Positions 27,683 through 36,731 of a stretch of 42,012 bases of DNA are shown here, piece by piece (position 1 is the first letter of the stretch; the number at the start of each line of letters is the position of its first letter). Location: contig JAHFDB010000007.1 of the NCBI GenBank assembly GCA_023249195.1, positions 1 to 42,012 on the forward strand, in the 5' to 3' direction. The position numbers were made by a program, and so were the translations under genes. The notes beneath the pieces are model-generated. The model had not been told where the DNA came from, searched no databases, and was given only the letters and a program-made list of their open reading frames with translations. This DNA is from a bacterium (lineage in GTDB: Bacteria; Margulisbacteria; Marinamargulisbacteria; SXXA01; JAHFDB01).

Positions 27683-28607
27683 ACTTTTGATATCGCTCTT
27701 CAACAAACAGCTCAGAATCCGTCGTTTTTTTATAGGCATTGAGATCTTTTTGAATGACTTTTTTAATCGCATCTGCAGTGTCTTGCCAACTATAGTGAGC
27801 CCCCCCAACAGGTTCTTTGACAATCCCATCTGCAATGCCTAAGTCTACAATATCTTTCGCTGTAATTTTGAGGCTTTTTGCCGCACGCTCCGACTCTTTT
27901 GCATCTCGAAATAAAATCGACGCACACCCTTCAGGAGAAATCACCGAATAAACGCCATATTCAAGCATATAGAGTTTATTGGAGACCCCAATACCCAAAG
28001 CGCCACCAGACCCGCCTTCCCCAATAACAAAAGACACCACAGGCACGGTTAATCCGGTCATTTCACGCAAATTTCTGGCAATGGCCTCTGCTTGCCCACG
28101 TTCTTCCGCTTCAATGCCAGGAAAAGCCCCTGGAGTATCAATAAACGTAACAATAGGAATGCTAAATTTTTCTGCCATTTTCATAAGTCGAAGTGCTTTG
28201 CGATACCCCTCTGGGTTTGGCATACCAAAATTGCGATAGATATTTTCCTTGGTATCATGCCCTTTTTGATGACCAATCACCATCACGCGGTGTTTTTTCA
28301 AAGTCGCAATGCCCCCTACAATAGCCGGATCATCTTTAAAGGCCCTGTCCCCATGCAGCTCCATAAAATGATCAAAAATAAGCTGACACAGACTTAAGGT
28401 ATCTGGACGATTAGGGTGCCGTGAGATTTGCATCACTTGCAAAGGGGAAAGCTGCGAATAAATATCTTTTTTTAGAAGTTCTGCCCGCTTTTCAATTTTG
28501 GCAATGTCGTCTTCTAAAGACATGCCCCCCTCTTTGGAGAGTTCTTTGAGTTGTGAAATTTTGTCATAAAGTTCAACAATGGGCTTTTCAAAATCTAGTT
28601 TTTTCAT
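27654..28607 (-). CDS. accA: Acetyl-CoA carboxylase carboxyltransferase subunit alpha
   Basis: LDFEKPIVELYDKISQL, RHPNRPDTL, DDPAIVGGIA, TFIDTPGAFPGIEAEERGQAEAIARNL, GEGGSGGALGIGVSN. Confidence 0.96.
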   Translation of the reverse strand: MKKLDFEKPIVELYDKISQLKELSKEGGMSLEDDIAKIEKRAELLKKDIYSQLSPLQVMQISRHPNRPDTLSLCQLIFDHFMELHGDRAFKDDPAIVGGIATLKKHRVMVIGHQKGHDTKENIYRNFGMPNPEGYRKALRLMKMAEKFSIPIVTFIDTPGAFPGIEAEERGQAEAIARNLREMTGLTVPVVSFVIGEGGSGGALGIGVSNKLYMLEYGVYSVISPEGCASILFRDAKESERAAKSLKITAKDIVDLGIADGIVKEPVGGAHYSWQDTADAIKKVIQKDLNAYKKTTDSELFVEERYQKFRQMGIFSE

Positions 28608-28617
28608 AGGAGACCCT

Positions 28618-29481
28618 TTATAACTCGCAAGCCACAGGGCTTAGAATGGCAACAATTCTTGAGAGGGTTTCTCTCATATCCTTACGCTGAACGACACGAT
28701 CGACCATGCCATGTGAAAGCAGAAATTCTGAGCGTTGAAATCCGTCCGGCAATTTTTGTCGGATGGTCTGCTCAATCACCCGAGGCCCAGCAAAAGACAC
28801 CAAGGCACCAGGCTCGGCCAAATTAACATCTCCCAGCATAGCAAAACTGGCCGATGTCCCCCCCGTCGTGGGGTCACATAAAACAGAAATATAAGGCACG
28901 TTGACTTTGGCTAATTTATGAAGTGCGGCACTTGTTTTAGCCATTTGCATCAAACTCATAATGCCTTCTTGCATTCGAGCACCCCCCGAAGAAGTAAAAA
29001 TAATGACAGGGTTTTTATTCTCAACGCCCAGCTCAATGAGTCGAGAAATTTTCTCACCTACCACCGACCCCATAGAACCTCCCAAAAAGGCAAAGTCCAT
29101 AATACCCACATTAACATCTTGCTTTTTTAAGCGCGCTGTTCCCGTAACGACAGCATCATTTTTCTGGGTTTTTGCTTGGGCTTTTTTGATACGATCCACA
29201 TATTTTTCTGTGTCTTCAAATTTAAGAAAATCAATCGGCTTTAAATGGGCATCCATTTCTTGAAAAGAATCAAAATCAAAAATATATTTCAACCGTTCTT
29301 CCGGCGTAATACGAAAATGAAATTGACAATTAGGACATACCTTATGGTTTAAATCGAGGTCTTTTAGGAATAAAACCTCTGCACATTTTGTACATTTAAT
29401 CCATAAATTTCCAGGAATGTTTAACTTTTCTGTAACAACACTACTTTTATCTTTTTGTGAGAACCAATCCAGTATGGACAT
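28618..29481 (-). CDS. accD: Acetyl-CoA carboxylase carboxyltransferase subunit beta
   Basis: WIKCTKCAEVLFLKDL...CPNC zinc ribbon, GGSMGSVVGEKI, SGGARMQEGIMSLMQMAKTSAAL, DPTTGGTSASFAMLGD. Confidence 0.96.
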   Translation of the reverse strand: MSILDWFSQKDKSSVVTEKLNIPGNLWIKCTKCAEVLFLKDLDLNHKVCPNCQFHFRITPEERLKYIFDFDSFQEMDAHLKPIDFLKFEDTEKYVDRIKKAQAKTQKNDAVVTGTARLKKQDVNVGIMDFAFLGGSMGSVVGEKISRLIELGVENKNPVIIFTSSGGARMQEGIMSLMQMAKTSAALHKLAKVNVPYISVLCDPTTGGTSASFAMLGDVNLAEPGALVSFAGPRVIEQTIRQKLPDGFQRSEFLLSHGMVDRVVQRKDMRETLSRIVAILSPVACEL

Positions 29482-29493
29482 AAGGATCCTTTA

Positions 29494-29521
29494 TTGACAT
29501 GGAGGCTGATTGCAGTATAAA
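29494..29521 (+). promoter_or_regulatory. Near-consensus sigma70 promoter for rpsT (TTGACA-N16-TATAAA)
   Basis: TTGACA 29494-29499, TATAAA 29516-29521, in the divergent accD/rpsT gap. Confidence 0.65.
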
Positions 29522-29585
29522 ATCCGGCATATCATACTAACGACAGTATTTTTATGTCAATTCATTGAAGGAAACAACAACTATT

Positions 29586-29897
29586 ATGGCAAACACAAAA
29601 TCGTCTAAAAAAGACATTCAAAATAACCAAAGAAATAAGGCTAGAAACACCAGCGTCCGTTCAAAAATGAAAGGGGCTGTCAAAAAGGCTCACACTGCCA
29701 TCGAAACAAAAGCCACGGAAAAAGAAACCGTTGTCAAAGAAGCCTTAAAAATTATCGACAAAACAGCAAGCAAAGGGGTTATTCACAAAAAAACCGCTGC
29801 AAGAAAAAAATCAAGACTTACTAAGGCTGCCAATAAAATCGCCCCCACAACAAAAACAATCAAAGCAACCAAAGCAAAAAAAGCAGCAAAGAAATAA
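29586..29897 (+). CDS. rpsT: 30S ribosomal protein S20 with Lys/Thr-rich C-terminal tail
   Basis: MANTKSSKKDIQNNQRNKARNTSVRSKMKGAVKKA...GVIHKKTAARKKSRLTKAAN. Confidence 0.93.
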   Translation: MANTKSSKKDIQNNQRNKARNTSVRSKMKGAVKKAHTAIETKATEKETVVKEALKIIDKTASKGVIHKKTAARKKSRLTKAANKIAPTTKTIKATKAKKAAKK

Positions 29898-29911
29898 GTT
29901 CTCTTCTCCCG

Positions 29912-30346
29912 ATGAAACAACACCTGTTCATTCTGTGGGTTTGTCTTGTCGGGAGTTTTCTCTCACCTTCGCTACATGCCCTAGAACACGCCCAACAAAA
30001 AATTGCGATTAACTCCCACTTATTCACTGTGGAAATTGCAGATACGCCCGATAAACGCGCTCTGGGGCTCATGTTTCGAGAACACCTCGCCCCTACCGAG
30101 GGCATGTTGTTTTTTCTAGACAAAGAAAGCCTCGCCCCCTTTTGGATGAAAAACACCCCACTGTCTCTGGACATACTGTGGATCAACTCAAAAAAAGTCA
30201 TTGTCTCGATTAAGAAAAAAGCCACTCCTTTCAGCGAAGAACCGTTAAATCCTCATCAAAAAGCCCTTTATGTTCTAGAAATTTCCGGAGGTCTCAGTGA
30301 CGCGTTCGGCCTAAAACCGGGACAACACGTCCGCTTTATTCCTTGA
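29912..30346 (+). CDS. DUF192 family secreted protein
   Basis: FTVEIADTPDKRALGLMFREHLAPTEGMLFFLDKESLAPFWMKNTPLSLDILWI. Confidence 0.88.
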   Translation: MKQHLFILWVCLVGSFLSPSLHALEHAQQKIAINSHLFTVEIADTPDKRALGLMFREHLAPTEGMLFFLDKESLAPFWMKNTPLSLDILWINSKKVIVSIKKKATPFSEEPLNPHQKALYVLEISGGLSDAFGLKPGQHVRFIP

Positions 30347-31056
30347 AAGTACGCATCCAAAAATACCTGTCACAGAACCACATTCTTTCCCGAAGAAAAG
30401 CTGAAGAATATCTGCTTAAAGGCTGGATTTTTGTCAATGGACAAGTCGTTACCCAGCTCGGTTTTGCCATTGATCCAGACATCGATATCGTAACTTTGCA
30501 TCCCTCCGTATCTCACATTCAAACACAACACCGCTACATTGCCTTTCATAAACCCAGAGGAATTGTAAGCAATTGCCCCCAAGACAACGAAACGCAAATT
30601 ACCGACCTTTTACCCGCGTCACTCCAACACCTCAATACCCTGGGCAGACTCGACAAAGAGTCTGAAGGCCTTATTTTACTCACCGATGACGGTGTTTTTG
30701 CCAAACATGTGATGTCCCAAGAACATGAACGTGAATACGAAGTATGGCTCAATGCCCCACTGACTCAGGAAAAAGTCAAAGAACTCGAAAAAGGCATTGT
30801 ATTATTCGGAAAAAAAACACTTCCCTTGACGATTTCACGCATCACCCCCACCCAATGCACCCTTCGGATGCGGGAAGGCAAAAACAGGCACATCCGCCGC
30901 ATTATGGAGTGGGCACTGCTAAGAGTGACGCGCCTTAAACGTTATAAAGTGGGTGCCGTATCTCTAGGGAACCTAGAAAAGGGTGCCTATCGCAATTTAA
31001 GTGAAGAAGAATATCTCTCATTTGGGATGACGATAAAAAAAGAAAATACACCTTAA
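30343..31056 (+). CDS. RsuA/RluB/E/F-family pseudouridine synthase
   Basis: S4-like N-terminus; YIAFHKPRGIVSNCPQ, LGRLDKESEGLILLTDDG, REGKNRHIRRIMEW. Likely TTG start overlapping the DUF192 stop. Confidence 0.88.
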   Translation: MKVRIQKYLSQNHILSRRKAEEYLLKGWIFVNGQVVTQLGFAIDPDIDIVTLHPSVSHIQTQHRYIAFHKPRGIVSNCPQDNETQITDLLPASLQHLNTLGRLDKESEGLILLTDDGVFAKHVMSQEHEREYEVWLNAPLTQEKVKELEKGIVLFGKKTLPLTISRITPTQCTLRMREGKNRHIRRIMEWALLRVTRLKRYKVGAVSLGNLEKGAYRNLSEEEYLSFGMTIKKENTP

Positions 31057-31089
31057 GCTAAAAGTCACAATTAAGATATACTGGGGGCT

Positions 31090-31377
31090 ATGAACAAACA
31101 AGAAATAAGTAACGGAACCTTAATTGATGTACGAAGCATCGAAGAATTCGCCCAAGGGCATCATCCTGACTCACTCAATATTCCACTCGATCAGCTGGAA
31201 CACGCTTTAGTGAATGTACACCAGTACACAGCCCCTATTTATCTCTGCTGTGCGTCTGGTATCCGCAGCGATTACGCCGCAAAGTGGCTTCGAAACCAAG
31301 GGATAGACGCGGTTAACGTGGGTGGCTGGGAAAGTTTGCTTCCTGATTCAAATGAGAAAAACCCCAATGTCTCATGA
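31090..31377 (+). CDS. Rhodanese-like domain protein
   Basis: LIDVRSIEEFAQGHHPDSLNIPLDQL, IYLCCASGIRSDYAAKWLRNQGIDAVNVGGWESL. Confidence 0.85.
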   Translation: MNKQEISNGTLIDVRSIEEFAQGHHPDSLNIPLDQLEHALVNVHQYTAPIYLCCASGIRSDYAAKWLRNQGIDAVNVGGWESLLPDSNEKNPNVS

Positions 31378-31804
31378 AACCCCACGATGGGTATATCGCT
31401 TCGACAATTACAAGCGTGCATTTATCCTGTTGCGAGAGGCTATTGAAACGTTAGAGGAAAGAGACCTGACTCAACTTGAAAGAGAGGGTGTTATCCAACG
31501 ATTTGAATATACATGGGAATTGGCCTGGAAAGTACTCAAAGACTACCTCGAATCTGAAGGCATCATTCTAGATAAAATCACTCCAGCGGCAGTCATCAAA
31601 GCAGCATTTTCAGCAAAAATTATCGCCGATGGCGAAGGCTGGATGAAGGTCCTCGATTCCAGAAACAAAATGTCACACACCTATAATTTCCATGATTTTG
31701 AAAAAACCATCCAAGACATACAAAAACACCATCTTCACCTTTTGGATATCCTCTATCTCAAGCTACTAGAAGCCAGGGAAAGGGACACCCCATCCCATGC
31801 CTAA
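31367..31804 (+). CDS. HepT-like HEPN toxin (nucleotidyltransferase substrate-binding family), type VII TA
   Basis: RFEYTWELAWKVLKDYLESEG and RNKMSHTY matching RX4HXY. Start at MSHETP preferred. Confidence 0.8.
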   Translation: MSHETPRWVYRFDNYKRAFILLREAIETLEERDLTQLEREGVIQRFEYTWELAWKVLKDYLESEGIILDKITPAAVIKAAFSAKIIADGEGWMKVLDSRNKMSHTYNFHDFEKTIQDIQKHHLHLLDILYLKLLEARERDTPSHA

Positions 31805-32216
31805 GCATGGTCTAAACACGCATCAAATAGACACACTTCGCCGCATACTATCGTCTTTTGCACCCCAAATAGAATCTGTCGGTCTTTTTGGCTCCCGCGC
31901 TACGGGCAAGTATAAAGAAAATTCCGACATCGATCTGGTCATCTACGGTCGTCTCACAAAGGACTACGAACAACGAATTTGGACCGTGTTGGACGAAAGC
32001 TGTTTATCCGTCCCGGTGGATGTCACCCTCTACGACCATATCCAGCACCCGCTACTAAAAAACCATATTGATACCGTTATGATGCCGCTTTTTTCTCAGC
32101 GAGAATTGCTGGTGGCCTCAGTAGCTAAAAAACATGCCACTTCCCGTCCACAAACAGGTTCTAATCTAGGTTCTTTTTCTGAACAAAGTGCAAAGGCTTT
32201 CGGGCATCTCGGGTGA
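31797..32216 (+). CDS. MntA-like minimal nucleotidyltransferase antitoxin with anomalous C-terminal extension
   Basis: VGLFGSRATGKYKENSDIDLVIYG matches GSX10DXD. Overlaps the HepT-like ORF by 8 bp. Confidence 0.8.
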   Translation: MPKHGLNTHQIDTLRRILSSFAPQIESVGLFGSRATGKYKENSDIDLVIYGRLTKDYEQRIWTVLDESCLSVPVDVTLYDHIQHPLLKNHIDTVMMPLFSQRELLVASVAKKHATSRPQTGSNLGSFSEQSAKAFGHLG

Positions 32217-33070
32217 AATCTGCAGCCACTTGGAAGATGTAACGGACTGGGGATATCCCCCTTAAGCACATGCGTAACTTCCGATCTTTTAGAAAAGGGA
32301 GACGGAATCGCAGCAATCAAGGCCTGAGTATAGGGGTGCATAGGGTGTTTAAATAGCTCAGAAGGCTTTCCTTTTTCAATCAATTTTCCCAAATACATGA
32401 CCAACATCTCATCGCAATTTTGAGCAATCACCCCTAAGTCATGAGAAATAAGCAATATCGACATGTCGAGTTCTTCTTTTAAATCGTTCAAAAGGGTCAA
32501 AATTTGCGCCTGAACGGTCACATCTAACGAAGCAGTGGGTTCATCTGCAATCAACAATTTAGGCCTCATAGAAAGGGTTATGGCAATCATCAGGCGTTGA
32601 CACATTCCGAGTGAAAATTGATGAGGATAGTGATCCAGCCGCAGAGCCGCATCGGGGATTTGAACTTTTTGTAAAAGCTCAATGGCAATGTCACGGGCAC
32701 GAGCAGTACTGACGTTTTGATGCAACACAATGGTTTCAATCATCTGGTTTCCAACGGAAAATACCGGATTGAGTGCCGCTAAGGGATTTTGAAAAATCAA
32801 GCCCATTTCAGAACCTCGGATAGATCTGAGCTGGGTATTAGACAACCCCATAATATTCTGGCCTTTCCACAAAATAGACCCAGACAACACCGCCTGGGGA
32901 GGAAGCAGTTGCATCACAGACATCGCTGTGACACTTTTACCCGATCCAGACTCGCCCACCAATCCCACGATGGTTTTGTCAGGAATCTCGAAAGAAATAT
33001 GATCCACAGCGGTTACAGTATGACCCCCAGAAGAAAAAGACACACTCAGATTTTCTACTTTTAGGCTCAT
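32096..33070 (-). CDS. Oligopeptide/dipeptide ABC transporter ATP-binding protein (OppD/DppD-like)
   Basis: GLVGESGSGKSVTAMSVMQLLP, QFSLGMCQRLMIAI, LLIADEPTASLDVTVQAQIL, SGCRFHPRCPKAFALC. Confidence 0.92.
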   Translation of the reverse strand: MSLKVENLSVSFSSGGHTVTAVDHISFEIPDKTIVGLVGESGSGKSVTAMSVMQLLPPQAVLSGSILWKGQNIMGLSNTQLRSIRGSEMGLIFQNPLAALNPVFSVGNQMIETIVLHQNVSTARARDIAIELLQKVQIPDAALRLDHYPHQFSLGMCQRLMIAITLSMRPKLLIADEPTASLDVTVQAQILTLLNDLKEELDMSILLISHDLGVIAQNCDEMLVMYLGKLIEKGKPSELFKHPMHPYTQALIAAIPSPFSKRSEVTHVLKGDIPSPLHLPSGCRFHPRCPKAFALCSEKEPRLEPVCGREVACFLATEATSNSR

Positions 33071-33873
33071 GAAACAACCCTTTCTTTTTTGTTTAGTGCG
33101 GCTCTGGCATGGTCACTTAAGACATTGAGCGACAACACCGTTAGGGTAATTAAAACACCGGGCACAATCGACATCCAAGGCGCCTCGTTCATGAGAGGAA
33201 CACTGCGTTCCAGCATATTCCCCCAAGAGGCATAGGGAGGCTGGACGCCCAACCCTAAAAAACTTAAAACAGATTCCGTCAGAATAGCACTCCCTACGCC
33301 CAAGGTAGCAGACACAATCACAGGCGAAAGCGTATGGGGAAGCATGTGCTTAAACACCAGTCTTGAAGTGGAAATACCACGGGCTTTGGCCGAGATAATA
33401 AACAGCCGCTGTTTGACGCTTAGCACCTCGGCACGCACCAATCGGGTGGTTCCCATCCAGCTGGTGAGTCCAATCACAATCACAACATTCCAAATGCTGG
33501 GTTTCCAAAGAGATTGAATAATCAAAATCAAAAACAGGGTGGGCAACGCCATTAAAACATCTACAAGCCTCATGATAATCGCGTCCGTAACCCCCTCAAA
33601 ATAGCCACATAAAAGCCCGACACTAACCCCCAGAACCGTTGAAAGAACCACAGAAACAATACCCACTAATAACGAGATTTTTGCCCCAGAAATGCTGCGC
33701 ACCAGGACATCTCGGCCCAAGTCGTCGGTCCCAAAGGGGTGGTGTAACGAGGGCGCCTGAGGCTGTCCCGCCAACAATGGATCAAATCGAGTAGCGTCTA
33801 AACCTGGGATAAAACTCATCCCAAAAGACAGAATAAATACCGCAAGGATATACAAATAGGGTAAACGCCTCAT
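33067..33873 (-). CDS. Peptide ABC transporter permease (OppC/DppC-like)
   Basis: HPFGTDDLGRDVLVRSISGAKISLLVG, binding-protein-dependent permease EAA region; start at MRRLPY overlapping the upstream permease stop (ATGA). Confidence 0.9.
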   Translation of the reverse strand: MRRLPYLYILAVFILSFGMSFIPGLDATRFDPLLAGQPQAPSLHHPFGTDDLGRDVLVRSISGAKISLLVGIVSVVLSTVLGVSVGLLCGYFEGVTDAIIMRLVDVLMALPTLFLILIIQSLWKPSIWNVVIVIGLTSWMGTTRLVRAEVLSVKQRLFIISAKARGISTSRLVFKHMLPHTLSPVIVSATLGVGSAILTESVLSFLGLGVQPPYASWGNMLERSVPLMNEAPWMSIVPGVLITLTVLSLNVLSDHARAALNKKERVVS

Positions 33874-34850
33874 GAAATTCTCGGATCTACCCATCGATAA
33901 GCCACATCGGAAAGCCAATTCCCCACAATAATCAACACAGACGACATCATTAACATCCCCATAAGTACCGGGTAGTCTCTGGCAAAGACCGCGCTAATAC
34001 CCAATTGTCCCATTCCTGGCCAAGAAAAAATGTATTCAATCACAAAAGTCCCACTCACAAGCTCGGGCAACATCAACCCCAACAAAGTCACCATGGGTAA
34101 CATCGCATTTTTAAGGGCATGTTTAAATAAAATCCGTGTCTCAGAAAGCCCTCGGGCCCGAGCAGCCTGAATATAATCTTGCGTTAAAATGCCGATGGTT
34201 TCAAAGCGATAATAGCGGGTAAGCCCTGCCAAACTGCCGATTAAAATCGTCATCAATGGTAAAATCAAATGCTGCGCAATCGCAACACTTTGTTCCCAAA
34301 ACGAGCTTGTCTCAAGACCGGGTTCTAAAAATCCCGAAGTGGGAAGCCAGTCAAGTTTGAGGGAAAAAATCAACATTAAAACCAAGCCTAACCAAAAGGT
34401 GGGCATGGCCATCCCCACAAACGAAAGCAAAGTCACTGTTTTATCAAACCCAGTGTCTTTGCGATATCCCGACCACAACCCCAGGGGCAAGGTCAACATC
34501 AAAATCAAAGTTAACGACGATACCGATAAAATCATGGTTGCGGGCAGCCTCTCTGCAATAGCACGCAAAACAGGTTTTCCAGAAACGTACGAATAGCCCC
34601 ACTGTCCCCGTAAAACGTGGCCTAACCAGTGGCCATATTGGGTCCACAAAGGCTGATCAAGCCCTAAATTATGTTTCAAAAGGGCCTTGTCTTGAAGAGA
34701 AAGCTTGGGATCAAGCATCATCGAAGCCGGATCTCCTGGAGCAAGATGCATCAGCATAAACGACACAAGGCTAATACCCAAAAGTGTGAAGAGAGAAGGA
34801 ATAAGGCGCCTAAGAAATTTTTTGATATAAAGCCCGTTAGTGATATTCAT
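33870..34850 (-). CDS. Peptide ABC transporter permease (OppB/DppB-like)
   Basis: LRRLIPSLFTLLGISLVSFMLMHLAPGDPASMM, GQWGYSYVSGKPVL, YIQAARARGLSETRILFKHALKNAMLP. Confidence 0.9.
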   Translation of the reverse strand: MNITNGLYIKKFLRRLIPSLFTLLGISLVSFMLMHLAPGDPASMMLDPKLSLQDKALLKHNLGLDQPLWTQYGHWLGHVLRGQWGYSYVSGKPVLRAIAERLPATMILSVSSLTLILMLTLPLGLWSGYRKDTGFDKTVTLLSFVGMAMPTFWLGLVLMLIFSLKLDWLPTSGFLEPGLETSSFWEQSVAIAQHLILPLMTILIGSLAGLTRYYRFETIGILTQDYIQAARARGLSETRILFKHALKNAMLPMVTLLGLMLPELVSGTFVIEYIFSWPGMGQLGISAVFARDYPVLMGMLMMSSVLIIVGNWLSDVAYRWVDPRIS

Positions 34851-34869
34851 ACTCAAAGGGTTACAAAAA

Positions 34870-35880
34870 CTACCCCTGCATCCACGCTTCTGCAATTTGA
34901 ACTGCGTTAAGGGCAGCTCCCTTTCTTAGGTTGTCAGACACGCACCACAGGTCAATAGCCCGGGGATGGGAAAGGTCTTCCCGAATCCGCCCCACAAACA
35001 CCTCATCTCGGCCTGCCGTTTCCCTTGGAGTTGGATAAATAAGTTTCGAAGGATCATCCATCACTTCCACCCCCGGCATCACAGACAGTAATTCTCGCAC
35101 CTGTGCCACAGATAGTTTCCTCTTGGTTTGAATGTTAATCGATTCGCTATGACCTACAAATACGGGCACACGCACAGTGGTAGCCGTGACCTGAATCGAA
35201 GGATCACCTAAAATTTTCTTGGTTTCTTCAATCATTTTAACTTCTTCTTTGGTATACCCATTTTCAAGGAAGCTATCAATTTGAGGAATTAAATTAAAGG
35301 CAATGGGGTGGGGAAACTTTTTGCATTCGATTTCCATCCCAGATAACGTTTTTCTGGATTGGCTTTCAAGTTCATTCATGCCTTCTTTTCCTGCACCAGA
35401 GACCGATTGGTAAGTAGACACAACCACACGCTCGATAATGCCCGCATCATGAAAGGGTTTCAATACCAACACCATTTGAGCCGTCGAACAGTTAGGGTTA
35501 GAGATAATGCCTTTGTGGCCCTTGATTGCATGTGCATTTACTTCAGGGACCACTAATGGCACGTCTGGAAACATTCTAAAGTGACTGGTATTATCGATGG
35601 CCACCGCCCCTGATTTGGCGGCTATTGGGGCAAATTCGGCCGACACAGAGCCCCCTGCCGAAAAGAGTGCAATGTCTACCCCGTCAAAAGAATCTTTATT
35701 TAAAACTTTAACCTCAATGTGTTTTCCATGAAACTCAACTTCAGCACCCGCAGAGCGCTCAGAGGCCAATGGCACCAAGGTTCCTACGGGGAAATTTCGA
35801 CTTTCCAACACCTGGATCATTTCACGCCCGACAACTCCGGTGGCACCCACTACGGCTACTGTATATTTTTTCATACTCAT
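34870..35880 (-). CDS. asd: Aspartate-semialdehyde dehydrogenase
   Basis: VAVVGATGVVGREMIQVLESRNFP, ISNPNCSTAQMVLVLKP, YQSVSGAGKEGMNEL, VPVFVGHSESINIQ. Confidence 0.95.
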   Translation of the reverse strand: MSMKKYTVAVVGATGVVGREMIQVLESRNFPVGTLVPLASERSAGAEVEFHGKHIEVKVLNKDSFDGVDIALFSAGGSVSAEFAPIAAKSGAVAIDNTSHFRMFPDVPLVVPEVNAHAIKGHKGIISNPNCSTAQMVLVLKPFHDAGIIERVVVSTYQSVSGAGKEGMNELESQSRKTLSGMEIECKKFPHPIAFNLIPQIDSFLENGYTKEEVKMIEETKKILGDPSIQVTATTVRVPVFVGHSESINIQTKRKLSVAQVRELLSVMPGVEVMDDPSKLIYPTPRETAGRDEVFVGRIREDLSHPRAIDLWCVSDNLRKGAALNAVQIAEAWMQG

Positions 35881-35941
35881 TTCTCCTTGGTTTTTTCTAT
35901 ATCAAAATTTAAAAATTACCTTGCAATACTGCCAAATGCCA

Positions 35942-36508
35942 CTATAACAAAAACAAGCCGTGGATCATATATGCCAACCCTAGCACGCCAAAACACAATC
36001 CAAGCCCCCATAAAAATCGTTTCTGAGTCAATGTACTTACTGAAGAGAGCATAATGCTAATTTGAAGCAACATTGTAGCCAAAGCTAAGGAAGCACTTTG
36101 CTGCTTAAAGATTTCTTGCTTTTTGGCTAAAGCTTCTGTTTCTTGCTTAATTTTAGCTTTCTCCAAGTCATATCGCGCCACTTCTTTTTCAAGAAACGAC
36201 ATGCGCTCACTGGCCAGCTGCTGGCCGGCCTGTGATCCACCTGCAACACGGTAATATTGATAAAGTCTGAGCTCAGATTCACAAACATGTTGCTTGATGC
36301 TTTTTGATTGAAAATAAGACCATCCCTTACTTTCCAAAGTTGTGTACAATGCCACTTTTGTAGAAAACCCACTGGCTTTCAAGCTAGAAATAGCAGCACA
36401 TACCGCCAAAATAGTAATACTTAAAGTCACAGCCTGCGTCCACTTGTCTTTAAACAAATCTGCTATAGAGAGGGTCTTTTTTTCCATGGGGGGCTCCTTA
36501 TCTATCAC
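35942..36508 (-). CDS. DUF4337-like membrane protein
   Basis: Two or three TMs; SKGWSYFQSKSIKQHVCE resembles the DUF4337 W-x-YQ-K-SIK signature. Confidence 0.55.
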   Translation of the reverse strand: MIDKEPPMEKKTLSIADLFKDKWTQAVTLSITILAVCAAISSLKASGFSTKVALYTTLESKGWSYFQSKSIKQHVCESELRLYQYYRVAGGSQAGQQLASERMSFLEKEVARYDLEKAKIKQETEALAKKQEIFKQQSASLALATMLLQISIMLSSVSTLTQKRFLWGLGLCFGVLGLAYMIHGLFLL

Positions 36509-36660
36509 AAAAAACCAATGTTTTTAAATGCTCTAAACTGGGCATAAAGGGTATATCTCAGAAGCATTTTACAAATTTTATGGAAGGATGGCTATTCATG
36601 ATTCAAAGACACCAAATAGCACAGACTAAAAATATCCCACTCGACACAGTAGACTGGATC

Positions 36661-36688
36661 TTGTTTTTGTAAAAGCGAAAAATATAAT
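36661..36688 (+). promoter_or_regulatory. Putative uvrB promoter (TTGTTT-N16-TATAAT)
   Basis: TTGTTT at 36661, TATAAT at 36683-36688, about 45 bp before the uvrB ATG. Confidence 0.45.
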
Positions 36689-36731
36689 AACGCTTCCTAA
36701 AAAAATACTCCAATGCTATAACCAATTTACA

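Noticed and set aside
36597-36669. Short ORF (MIQRHQIAQTKNIPLDTVDWILFL) upstream of uvrB
   Set aside because: Only 24-30 codons, overlaps the putative uvrB promoter, no family similarity recognised.
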